A stretch of 64,000 bases of DNA, from positions 558,001 to 622,000 of the forward strand of contig CAVXCI010000001.1 in assembly GCA_963760285.1 (NCBI GenBank), read 5' to 3'. Position 1 is the first letter of the stretch, and each line of letters begins with the position of its first letter. This document shows positions 53,876-62,635 of this stretch, in pieces. The stretch comes from PALSA-278 sp963760285 (GTDB lineage: Bacteria; Acidobacteriota; Terriglobia; Acidiferrales; UBA7541). A model generated the notes under the pieces. It saw only the letters and a list, made by a program, of their open reading frames with translations, did not search any database and was not told where the DNA came from. Both the position numbers and the translations under genes were made by a program.

Positions 53876-56800
53876 TTCGCCCCGCCTTCGGGCCGGGGTT
53901 CTGTCTCCACCGCTGCCGGAGCGGCCCCCGCCACCTTGCCACGAGCCGATATTTGTTCGACGACATAAAACGTGACCGGAATAAGAAAGACCGCGATCAC
54001 CGAAGCGGCGAACATGCCGCCTATCACGGTTGTGCCCAGCATGCGGCGCGCAACGGCTCCCGAGCCTGAGGCGACCCACAACGGGACGCAACCAAGAATG
54101 AAGGCGAATGCGGTCATCAAAATTGGGCGGAAACGGAGCCGGGCGCCGGTCAGCGCGGCGTCGGCGATGGTCCTTCCCTTTTCATATTCGTACTTGGCAA
54201 ACTCCACGATGAGGATGGCATTCTTGGCGGCCAGTCCGATCAGCATGACCAGCCCGATCTGGGTATACACGTCGTTATCAAACTTGCGCAGCCAGAGAGT
54301 GGCGAACGCTCCGAACACGGCGATCGGCGTTCCCAGCAAAACGCTGAAAGGCAGTGACCAGCTTTCGTACTGCGCCGCCAGAATCAAGAACACGAAGAGA
54401 AGCGACAAAGCGAAAATCGCCGAAGCGGGAACGCCTTCGGACGCCCTCTGTTCCTGATAAGACATGCCGAGCCAGTCGTAACCCATCTCGCGGGGCATGG
54501 TTTGCGCAAATACCTCTTCCAGGGCCTTGGCGACCTGCCCGGAACTGTAACCGGGCGCGGCGCTGGTGTTGATCTGCGCGGCTTCATATTCGTTGTAGCG
54601 CATCGTGAACTCAGGACCGGCGATTGATTTGGTATTCGTTACCGCGCTCAAGGGCACGCCTGCGCCGTTCGCATTGTTCACGTAAAACTGCCCGACGTTT
54701 TCCGCCCGAGTTCGATAGTCTCCCTCGGCCTCTACGTAAACCTGCCACTGGCGGCCAAACCGATTGAAGTAATTGACCAAATAGCCGCCCATAAAAGTTT
54801 GCATTGTCTCGTATACATCGCCAATATTGACGCCCTGGCGCATGACCTTGGCGCGGTCCACATTCACATATACTTGCGGCACGTGCGGCGTGTAGGTGGT
54901 AATGATTCCGGCAAACTCGGGCCGCTTGCGCGCGGCGGCGACAAATTTGTCCACATTGGCGGTAAGAAACTCCTGGCCGTTCCCGGAGCGATCCTCGAGA
55001 ACAAATGTGGCGCCTCCCGAAGCGCCAACGCCGAGAATGGCGGGAGGCGGAAAGGAAAAAGCGACGCCTTCGTCCAGTTGAGAGAGCTTGTCCTCAAGGT
55101 GCTCCTGAATCGCCGCGTATCGCTCTTCTGGTTTTTTGCGCTTGTCCCAGTTCTTGAGAGTCACGAAAAAGAACGAGTTGTACGTATTCTGCGTGAAACT
55201 CAACAGACTGAACCCGACGACGGACGTACACCCCTGCACCCCGGGCGTGTTCATTATGATGTCTTCCACTTTCCTTGACGCCGCGCTGGTGCGCTGCAAC
55301 GACGAGGCATCCGGCAAGACCATGGCGACAAAGACATAGCCCTGATCTTCATCCGGCAGGAACGAGGTGGGAAGCCGCCCTCCGATCAAGACTGCCGCCC
55401 CGGCCACCAGCGCAAGAAACACGAGGCTGAGTCCCCACTTGCGAATCAAGACGCCGCAAAAACCGACGTACCCATCCGTAGTTCTGCCAAAGACTCGATT
55501 AAACCATTTGAAGAAGCGGGCCAGCGGGCCGTGGTTCTCTTTCTTCGGTTTCAGAAGCAGAGCGCACAGCGCGGGACTCAGGGACAGCGCATTGAACGCC
55601 GAAAACAAAACCGAAATTGCAATGGTAACGGCGAATTGCTGGTACAGACGGCCGGTGATGCCCGGGATGAACACGGTGGGGACAAACACGGCCGCAAGGA
55701 TCAAGGCAATGGCAATGACCGGACCGGAGACTTCCTCCATGGCTTTGATGGCCGCGTCGCGCGGGGGCATGCCTTCCTCGATGTGGCGCTCGACGGCCTC
55801 GGTGACGACAATGGCGTCGTCCACGACGAGGCCAATCGCTAGCACAAGCCCGAATAGCGACAACGTGTTGATCGAGAAGCCCAGTAGTGGAAAGACGATG
55901 AAAGTGCCGATCAACGACACGGGCACGGCCAGCAGCGGAATCAGCGTGGCGCGCCAGCCCTGCAAAAACAGGTAAACGACCAGAATTACCAGCACCAGCG
56001 CTATGAAGAGGGTCTTGACAATTTCCCTTATGCCCGCGGAAACCGCGAGCGTGGTGTCCAGGCCGACCTCGGAAGCCAGGTCCGCGGGAAATCTCTTCCG
56101 CAATTCATCCATGCGTTTGCGTACGCCCGCAGCCGCCTGAACAGCATTGGCTCCCGGCAATTGGTAGACGGCGAGAATCGCGGAGGGCTTGCCATTGTAA
56201 CGCCCCATCAGATCGTAGGTTTGAGCGCCCAAATCGATCCGAGCCACGTCCTTCAAGAGTAACGAGGAGCCGTCGGGATTCGCCCGGATAATAATCTGCC
56301 CGAATTCTTCCGGAGAAATCAGGCGTCCCTGCGCGCGGACCGTGTAGGTGAACTGCTGGCCCGGTGGAACCGGCTCGCCGCCCAGTTTTCCCGCCGGGTT
56401 CACCGTATTCTGCGTCTGGATGGCGTTGACGATCTGCGGAACCGTCACTCCCAATTTCGCCAGTTGATCAGGCTTCACCCAGACGCGCATGGCATACTGC
56501 CCAGCGCCGAAGACCTGGACGCGCGATATGCCCGGGACACGAGTCAGCTCGTCGACCAGATTGATGTAGGCATAGTTGGCGAGGAAAATGCTGTCGTACG
56601 TGCTGTTCGGGGAATAGAGATCGATCAGCATCATGGGCGCGGTCAGTGATTTCTGCACCGTCACGCCTGCCGTGTTCACTTCGGGAGGGAGCTGAGACAC
56701 CGCCTGCGACTCGCGCAAATCCGTAAGCACCTGATCGATGTTGGGATCCGTCTTGACGTCAAAATCAACGATGATCGTGGTTTGCCCGTTGTTGGCGTTC

Positions 56801-57042
56801 AGTGAGTACATGTAATTCATGTTGTCCACGCCGCTGAGCTGCTGTTCGATCGGCGTGGCCACCGATTGTTCGAGTGTCTGCGCGTCAGCGCCCGGATACG
56901 TGGCCTGGATCTGGATTTCCGGCGGGACAATGTTGGGGAACTGAGCGGTCGGTAGTCCGAACATCGAGACGACACCGACGATCACCATCAGAATGGCGAT
57001 AACCATGGCAACGATGGGCCGGTCTATGAAAAACTTTGCCAT
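53872..57042 (-). CDS. RND multidrug efflux permease (HAE1, AcrB/MexB-like)
   Basis: 1056 aa with twelve membrane helices in two repeats. The start MAKFFIDRPIVAMVIAILMV, the TM4 motif GLVLAIGLVVDDAIVVTEAV containing the proton-relay Asp pair, the docking region GVPLSAVTNT, and IGLVMLIGLAAKNAILIVEF in TM10 are all typical of AcrB. It is a proton-driven exporter of hydrophobic compounds in the inner membrane. It starts 3 bases after the membrane-fusion gene. Confidence 0.96.
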   Translation of the reverse strand: MAKFFIDRPIVAMVIAILMVIVGVVSMFGLPTAQFPNIVPPEIQIQATYPGADAQTLEQSVATPIEQQLSGVDNMNYMYSLNANNGQTTIIVDFDVKTDPNIDQVLTDLRESQAVSQLPPEVNTAGVTVQKSLTAPMMLIDLYSPNSTYDSIFLANYAYINLVDELTRVPGISRVQVFGAGQYAMRVWVKPDQLAKLGVTVPQIVNAIQTQNTVNPAGKLGGEPVPPGQQFTYTVRAQGRLISPEEFGQIIIRANPDGSSLLLKDVARIDLGAQTYDLMGRYNGKPSAILAVYQLPGANAVQAAAGVRKRMDELRKRFPADLASEVGLDTTLAVSAGIREIVKTLFIALVLVILVVYLFLQGWRATLIPLLAVPVSLIGTFIVFPLLGFSINTLSLFGLVLAIGLVVDDAIVVTEAVERHIEEGMPPRDAAIKAMEEVSGPVIAIALILAAVFVPTVFIPGITGRLYQQFAVTIAISVLFSAFNALSLSPALCALLLKPKKENHGPLARFFKWFNRVFGRTTDGYVGFCGVLIRKWGLSLVFLALVAGAAVLIGGRLPTSFLPDEDQGYVFVAMVLPDASSLQRTSAASRKVEDIIMNTPGVQGCTSVVGFSLLSFTQNTYNSFFFVTLKNWDKRKKPEERYAAIQEHLEDKLSQLDEGVAFSFPPPAILGVGASGGATFVLEDRSGNGQEFLTANVDKFVAAARKRPEFAGIITTYTPHVPQVYVNVDRAKVMRQGVNIGDVYETMQTFMGGYLVNYFNRFGRQWQVYVEAEGDYRTRAENVGQFYVNNANGAGVPLSAVTNTKSIAGPEFTMRYNEYEAAQINTSAAPGYSSGQVAKALEEVFAQTMPREMGYDWLGMSYQEQRASEGVPASAIFALSLLFVFLILAAQYESWSLPFSVLLGTPIAVFGAFATLWLRKFDNDVYTQIGLVMLIGLAAKNAILIVEFAKYEYEKGRTIADAALTGARLRFRPILMTAFAFILGCVPLWVASGSGAVARRMLGTTVIGGMFAASVIAVFLIPVTFYVVEQISARGKVAGAAPAAVETEPRPEGGAK

Positions 57043-57045
57043 GTG

Positions 57046-58209
57046 TCAGTTGCTCCCGTCCTGGGACGTATCCGGCACCGGGTTGACCGTGGCTCCATTG
57101 GCAACTTTCTGGACGCCTTCGGTGATTACGCGATCTCCCGGTTTTAGTCCGGTCGCAATAATCCACATGGGTCCCACTCTCTCGGCGACAGTCACCGTGC
57201 GAATAGAGACCTTGTTGTCTTGCCCGACGACGGCTACTTGATAATTTCCCTGCAGCTCGGTAACGGCACGCTGCGGAATCAGCAGCGCCCCGGTCCTGAA
57301 ATCCGTGACGGCGCGCACGCGCCCGAACTGACCGGGGCGGAGGATATTGCCGGGATTTGGAAATGCGCCGACGATCCGGATTGTTCCTGTCTGGGGATCG
57401 ACCTGGCGGTCGGCGAAAATGATGGTTCCCTTCTGGCCGTAGGTGCTCCCGTTGGCGAGAGTCAATTCCAGCGGGACGCGGCTTGTGGTGGAAAGCAAAT
57501 TGACCGTACCCGAGATTTTGTCCGCAATCCGGAGATATTCCTGCTCGCTGATCGGAAAATATGCCTTGATGGGATTAACGTTTGACACGGTCGTCAACAC
57601 CGTATTGGTCGCCACCAGACTGCCGATCTGCGTCTGCGCGATACCGGCAATGCCATCGATGAGCGAGCGGACTTGAGTGAAACCAAGATTCAACTCCGCT
57701 TGTTCGACCGCCGCCTGCTCAGCCTGCACCGTCGCTTCCGCGGCGAGCTTGGTTTGGATATCGTTGTCGAGCTGGCTTTGCGGGATGGCATGCAACTGCG
57801 CGACGGGTGTGTCGCGGTTCACATTGATCACCGCCAGACCGAGCTGGGCCTGGCCTTGGGCGAGTTGGCCTTTGGCCTGGTCCAGGATTGCCTGAAAGGG
57901 ACGCGGGTCAATCTCAAACAGCACGTCGCCTTTATGAACGAGCGACCCTTCGCGATAATTCTGCTTGATAAGGTATCCGGTGACCTGAGGCTGGATTTGA
58001 GCGGTGGTGAATCCTTCGAGCGTGGCGACCCAATCGCCATGGATGGGGACATTTTTCTGTGTGACGCTCACCACGGAAACCGTGAGCGGGTGCGCGGCCT
58101 CAGGAGCCTTGCGGCCGCAACTGCCAACCAGCAGGATTGATGCGATCGCCAGCAGCTCGGGCACGATGGGTTTGCGGAAGCGCTTCCATCCGGCCGGACG
58201 CTGCAGCAC
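57046..58209 (-). CDS. RND periplasmic adaptor (membrane fusion protein)
   Basis: 387 aa from a GTG at 58207-58209, chosen because it gives a lipoprotein signal (basic WKRFRK, hydrophobic PELLAIASILLVGSC). The open frame extends to 58530 without family character, and a GTG at 58164 is also possible. The lipoyl/hairpin region has GYLIKQNYREGSLVHKGDVL, a coiled-coil hairpin rich in Ala/Gln, and the beta-barrel segment FADRQVDPQTGTIRIVGAFP. It links permease and outer-membrane factor. Confidence 0.9.
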   Translation of the reverse strand: MLQRPAGWKRFRKPIVPELLAIASILLVGSCGRKAPEAAHPLTVSVVSVTQKNVPIHGDWVATLEGFTTAQIQPQVTGYLIKQNYREGSLVHKGDVLFEIDPRPFQAILDQAKGQLAQGQAQLGLAVINVNRDTPVAQLHAIPQSQLDNDIQTKLAAEATVQAEQAAVEQAELNLGFTQVRSLIDGIAGIAQTQIGSLVATNTVLTTVSNVNPIKAYFPISEQEYLRIADKISGTVNLLSTTSRVPLELTLANGSTYGQKGTIIFADRQVDPQTGTIRIVGAFPNPGNILRPGQFGRVRAVTDFRTGALLIPQRAVTELQGNYQVAVVGQDNKVSIRTVTVAERVGPMWIIATGLKPGDRVITEGVQKVANGATVNPVPDTSQDGSN

Positions 58210-58832
58210 TGCTACCGGCAGCGTTCCCGGGTCCCCACCGGTGGCCCCACCGTTGCAGTGCCGCGTCAGCCACAAAGAGAAAATCGCCGACCACTCCAAA
58301 TGCCGATCCTTCCAGGGCAACTTCCACGCTGGCACTCGCCTCATCTTCCAGGATCTCCCTAAGTAACAAGCCTTTTGAATTCGCAGTACCCATCCATTTT
58401 GCGGGCGGCCGGAACAAAAAACAATTTGAGCCGCATTGGATGCGCGAAGCCCAGGGCCTGATTCACGGCAAGGACCAAAATCCAATGGCAGCCACAATGC
58501 CCGCATGACGCTGACCACCGGCAACGACATGCAATTGACTGCGGCGCGGGGCGGGCGGCGCGTCCAGCGCGATACCCCCGGCTACGGTCCGCGTCGCACG
58601 GCCGAGGAACTGCGCCGCGACCTTGCGGCGGCCAAGCGCTACGCGGATCGCTAGCGACATGATGAGGTGCGGAGTCTTTGTACCAGAGTTATTGAGAGAG
58701 TCTTGCATCATGCATGACGAGAATGCTGCCCTCGGGCTTGCTCACCTGGAAAAGAGTCGTGAGTAGCCCTTGGACCAACAGATGTGTGGAATCGTTTCCA
58801 GTGATACAGGAGAGTCGCCGCAGACCTGATCT
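58210..58832. other. Intergenic region between the RND adaptor and the MoaD/ThiS gene
   Basis: It contains the promoter region of the RND operon (not identified precisely). A plus-strand frame at 58505-58654 (ending RTAEELRRDLAAAKRYADR) has a plausible helical C-terminus, but with no ribosome binding site or family match it is not annotated as a gene. No TetR- or MarR-type repressor gene is adjacent. Confidence 0.5.
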
Positions 58833-59132
58833 CTAACCGCCGGCAATAGCCCCTATGATGACAAGGGGCTCTGCTCCCGAGGCTACCGCGTCGGGCAACG
58901 GGGCATCTGGCGGCTCATGGGAGAGGTCCTCTTCGCAAGCGAAGAACCGCAAGAACGGACGGCGCTGTTGCGTGGTGTGATCGCGGATCGTGCCGCGCAA
59001 CATGGGATACTGTGCCTCGAGAGCATCGAGCACTGAGCGCTGTGTGACGCGCCCTTCGACGCGAACCTCCACCTCGCCGCCGACGACGTGCGCCAGCGCC
59101 CGCAGATGACCTGGGAGTATGACTTGGATCAT
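58833..59132 (-). CDS. MoaD/ThiS-family ubiquitin-like protein
   Basis: 99 aa from the ATG at 59130-59132. The beta-grasp pattern is MIQVILPGHLRALAHVVGGE, RVTQRSVLDALEAQYPMLRG, and it ends in AIAGG, the C-terminal diglycine needed for thiocarboxylate or conjugate formation. It could be a sulfur carrier for molybdopterin or thiamine synthesis, or a dedicated carrier. No other Moa/Thi genes are adjacent. Its ATG overlaps the stop of the upstream Asp-box gene (ATGA), so the two are translationally coupled. Confidence 0.82.
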   Translation of the reverse strand: MIQVILPGHLRALAHVVGGEVEVRVEGRVTQRSVLDALEAQYPMLRGTIRDHTTQQRRPFLRFFACEEDLSHEPPDAPLPDAVASGAEPLVIIGAIAGG

Positions 59133-60244
59133 GGCAGCGTTTGTACCTCCACGGATAGCACTCCCGGAAGGTGTTCCACGATTGGGGTCCAGGTGTCTCC
59201 GGCATCGGACGAGGCGTACACTTGCCCGCCGGTGGTGCCAAAATAGATGCCGCATTTGTCGAGCGAGTCGACGGCCATGGCGTCGCGCAAGACGTTCACG
59301 TAACAGTTTTCTTGCGGCAGGCCCTTGGTAAGCGCCTCCCACTCATATCCGCCCGAGCGGCTGCGGTAGACGCGCAACTTCCCGTCAAGCGGAAAGTGCT
59401 CCGAGTCGCTCTTGATGGGGACGACGTAAATAGTCTCCGGCTCATGGGCGTGAACATCGATCACAAAGCCAAAATCGGTTGGGAGGTTCCCGCTGATCTC
59501 TTGCCAGGAGTCACCGGCGTTGTCGCTGCTCATGACGTCCCAATGCTTCTGCATAAACAGTTTGCTCGGGCGCGATCGGTGCATCGCAATGCGGTGAACG
59601 CAGTGGCCGACCTCGGCTGTGGGATCGGGGATGTATTGGGATACCAGTCCACGGTTGATTGGACGCCATGTCTTCCCGGCATCGTCAGTGCGAAATGCGC
59701 CCGCGGCAGAGATAGCGATGAACATCCGCTGGGGATCGCTCGGAGCCAAAAGAATCGTGTGCAGACACATGCCGCCGGCGCCCGGCTGCCAGCGGGCCCC
59801 CGACCCGTGGCCGCGCAGGCCGGAGAGTTCTTGCCACGTCTGTCCGCCGTCACTCGAACGGAACAAAGCCGCGTCTTCAACCCCGGCATAGATCGTGTCC
59901 GGATCGGTGAGCGACGGCTCGAGATGCCAGACTCGTTTGAACTCCCAGGGGTGGGGAGTGCCGTCATACCATTGATGAGTGCCGGGGATGCCCTCGTATA
60001 TGAATTTGTTGCCCACTGGCTCCCAAGTCTTGCCGCCGTCGTTGGAGCGCTGGATCACCTGCCCGGACCACCCGCTGGACTGTGACGCATATAGCCGATT
60101 GTGATCCACGGGCGACGCCTTAAGGTGGTAGATCTCCCAGCCCGCAAAGTAGGGACCACTGATGTCCCACCGTTCACGCTTTCCATCGGAAGTCAGAATA
60201 AATGCGCCCTTGCGCGTCCCCACCAGTATTCGTACGTCGCTCAT
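59129..60244 (-). CDS. Asp-box (BNR/sialidase-like) beta-propeller protein
   Basis: 371 aa, starting MSDVRILVGTRKGAFILTSD. At least four Asp-box repeats are visible (SNDGGKTW, SSDGGQTW, TDDAGKTW, SSDAGDTW, plus a variant SSDNAGDSW). This suggests a six-bladed propeller of the exo-alpha-sialidase/YCF48/VPS10 type. There is no signal peptide and no obvious sialidase catalytic set (the Arg triad cannot be assigned), so enzymatic sialidase activity is doubtful. It is translationally coupled to the MoaD/ThiS gene downstream. Confidence 0.82.
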   Translation of the reverse strand: MSDVRILVGTRKGAFILTSDGKRERWDISGPYFAGWEIYHLKASPVDHNRLYASQSSGWSGQVIQRSNDGGKTWEPVGNKFIYEGIPGTHQWYDGTPHPWEFKRVWHLEPSLTDPDTIYAGVEDAALFRSSDGGQTWQELSGLRGHGSGARWQPGAGGMCLHTILLAPSDPQRMFIAISAAGAFRTDDAGKTWRPINRGLVSQYIPDPTAEVGHCVHRIAMHRSRPSKLFMQKHWDVMSSDNAGDSWQEISGNLPTDFGFVIDVHAHEPETIYVVPIKSDSEHFPLDGKLRVYRSRSGGYEWEALTKGLPQENCYVNVLRDAMAVDSLDKCGIYFGTTGGQVYASSDAGDTWTPIVEHLPGVLSVEVQTLP

Positions 60245-60394
60245 CTCTCACTCTTTGCTGGATTTCCCACCGCTCTTCAAAGCCCCCTCTTCGCAAGCGC
60301 TCGAATACTCCGGCGCCAGGAATCCGCTGATCTGCTGGAGTTATGCCGGAATTTCCGCCATGAGCATCCAGCCCAACCTGCAATATAAACCTGA

Positions 60395-60422
60395 GCCCAA
60401 TTGAATGCAATTGGGCGTCTTT
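60395..60422. terminator. Strong intrinsic-terminator-like hairpin
   Basis: GCCCAATTG-AATG-CAATTGGGC (60395-60416) is a perfect 9-base stem with a 4-base loop, followed on the plus strand by GTCTTTT. On the minus strand it lies 100 bases after the DUF2127 stop, followed by TCAGGTTTATATT, so it may act bidirectionally. It separates the DUF2127 gene from the Asp-box/MoaD pair. No gene was seen elsewhere in 60245-60515. Confidence 0.65.
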
Positions 60423-60515
60423 TGCCCGCCAATAATCGCATCTGCATGTGAAGGTCTGTTCCAGAGCACGACACCCTGGGAAGTTGGTCTGGGCCGTTGA
60501 TGCGCCAGTCGCGCA

Positions 60516-61025
60516 TCAACGCGCGTTGGATCGCTGTACGGATTGCAGCGCGCGATAATCTCTCCACGCCAGATAAATGACAGCGATATCGAAAACGGTA
60601 AGGATGACCATCACCGGCGAATACGTGTGGATGAACCGGTAAATCTGATAAACACAGAATGCCCCGAATACAATGATCACCAGCGGATAGGCCCACAGCC
60701 GCTCCATCCACAGCGCCACTACCAGAATGATTTTTGTGATTCCGTGGGAAAGCAGGAACACTGAAGAAAACAACCGGTGGCTTCCGGCAATTTGCTGGGA
60801 GGCATTCATTAAGTGCGCCGTCATGGCCGGATGCGCATCGCGAAAAAATTCGTGCCCGTATAGGACGCCAAACACATGGGCCATGAACGCCGGCGTGACG
60901 AACCAAATGAATATGCCGGCGACGATTTCCAGCACTCCATCCAATCCTTTCAGCGCAATGCCCGCGCGAAAAACGCGGTGCTCTAGGGATTTGTTGTAAG
61001 CGGCGGCGCTGGTTGGCGGTGGCAT
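60516..61025 (-). CDS. DUF2127 membrane protein
   Basis: 169 aa from an ATG at 61023-61025; an ATG eight codons upstream is an alternative. Four probable membrane helices are present (GLDGVLEIVAGIFIWFVTPA; SSVFLLSHGITKIILVVALW; LWAYPLVIIVFGAFCVYQIY; SPVMVILTVFDIAVIYLAW), with RVFRAGIALKGLDGVLE and HGITKI as DUF2127 hallmarks. The function is unknown. It is monocistronic by spacing. Confidence 0.84.
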   Translation of the reverse strand: MPPPTSAAAYNKSLEHRVFRAGIALKGLDGVLEIVAGIFIWFVTPAFMAHVFGVLYGHEFFRDAHPAMTAHLMNASQQIAGSHRLFSSVFLLSHGITKIILVVALWMERLWAYPLVIIVFGAFCVYQIYRFIHTYSPVMVILTVFDIAVIYLAWRDYRALQSVQRSNAR

Positions 61026-61178
61026 TGGAGAAGACTCAGCGTGCCACAAATCCCGCGGAAGGAGAAACCGCGCAGAAAACGGACAGCCGGCTGATTACAC
61101 GAGCAGCTTCCTCCTGAAATTCAGCCGGCCCGTTTCAGCAGTCCCATTGCCGCGACGCAGATTCCATCTGGACAGCTC

Positions 61179-62392
61179 CTAGTGGACGATCTGATAGACC
61201 ACTCCGCATCCGTATGGCACGCACATTGCACTGCCGCCGCCTCCTGACAGCGTCCCGTAGACGTCGCCGTTCAGCACAAGGGCGCCGGAATACCACGGGA
61301 ACGCTCCCTCTACACCGCCAGGAAACTGGTAGGCGTGCTGCACCCAGCGAGTGCCGGAACGCTTCAGCTGGAAAACGACGCCGTTGTCATAATGGCCGCC
61401 ACTGAGGGTGGTGCCGTAGAGATTGCCGCTCTTGTCCAGCGTCAGTGCGGCGTAGGGAGCTGCGCCGTCGGGACAGTACTTCACAGAGCAGAAGTTGTAC
61501 AGCGTGCTGTCCGTCCAGCCCCCGTTTGATGGCGTGAGTTCGAAGGCCACGCCCTGACCTGCCGTGCCCCCGGTTGTGGTGGTGCCGTACAGATTTCCTT
61601 TGCCGTCCAGGGTAACGCCTGTTGCCGGCGCGCCCCCGTCGGTATAAGCAAACTCATGAAGGACGGTCGGCGTCCATGTGCCATTTGACAACGTCAATTC
61701 GTACACCCCGCCTAGCCCATACTGGCCCCCATCAGCAGCTGTGCCATAGAGATTGCCGTTTTGATCCATGGCTACGGCGCCATTGGGGTTGTAGAGTCCA
61801 TTGTCATTTGTATCGAAGGAATAAATGATGCTTTCCGTCCAACCTCCGCCCGAAGGCGTCAGCTCATAGACCATGCCGCTCCCGTCATACCCTCCATCCA
61901 TCATCGTGCCGTAGACATTTTCATTCGTGTCCACAATCACCGCCGCAGTTGCGAATCCTCCGTCGCCGTTTCCCGGATTGAAGGAATACAATCTGGTCTC
62001 TGACCAACTGCCATTGGAAAACGACAGCTCATAGACAGTCCCTGCGCCATACTCCCCGCCTCTGTCGTACCGTATAGGTTGCCCTGGCTATCAAAGACCA
62101 GGCCGCTGTAAGGCAAAAAACCGTCTCCATCCGCTGGGTTGAATGAATAGAGAATATTGAACGCCCAGCCGCCATGGGAAGGCGACAGCTCGAACACTTC
62201 GCCGCCATAATTCGCGCCGCCGTTACTTGTCGTGCCATACAAATTGCCTTTGCTGTCGCTGATAAGGCTGCCCAGCGGCGAAGCTCCGCCGGAAAATGAA
62301 AAGCTGTAAATATTGTTCTGCACTGGCGCGGCCAATGCGGCGGAAATCACCAGCAGGCCAATCGCACACACAATCCAAGTTTTGTTTTTCAT
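61179..62392 (-). CDS. GloVer-type tandem-repeat exported protein; one frame change
   Basis: About 404 aa in two frames. A signal peptide (TWIVCAIGLLVISAALAAPV) is followed by about eight tandem units of the form GNLYGTT-x-GG...G-V-F/Y-EL-(S/T)-P-S...GGW...ILYSF (for example SKGNLYGTTSNGGANYGGEV, KSGNLYGTTLSGGHYDNGVV), the 'choice-of-anchor' GloVer repeat. The frame changes at a G run near 62053-62057: after GTTEAG one frame reads AGSMAQG while the other gives EYGAGTVYELSFSN, the expected repeat. One added G restores it. It is secreted; its role is unknown. Confidence 0.8.
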
Positions 62393-62459
62393 GGTTCCCT
62401 CCGTACGGCCAGGACTGGAAGTTAGTGGCGGGGGGCGCTCATCCTAGCCGGCGGGACGC

Positions 62460-62488
62460 ATCTTAATGATCCCAAGATACCGTGTCAA
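62460..62488 (-). promoter_or_regulatory. Sigma-70-type promoter of the GloVer-repeat gene
   Basis: Minus strand: TTGACA (62488-62483), 17-base spacer, TAAGAT (62465-62460), about 68 bases before the ATG at 62392, which has a GGAGGG ribosome binding site. No gene is seen in the surrounding 62393-62635. Confidence 0.6.
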
Positions 62489-62635
62489 TGTGATTCTTAG
62501 GTCTCATCATTTATTCACAGTGCGGACGCGGCAGGAAGCTCAACAGAAGCGTGCACGAATATACATTCGGCTTGCCTGACGGGAGCTTTGACGCGGACAC
62601 GCTATTATTGCCCCCACGCGCTCGCGCAAGAGGGG

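Noticed and set aside
58505..58654. Short plus-strand frame ending RTAEELRRDLAAAKRYADR
   Set aside because: Helical ending is suggestive, but there is no ribosome binding site or family match and it is only 49 codons; not called as a gene.
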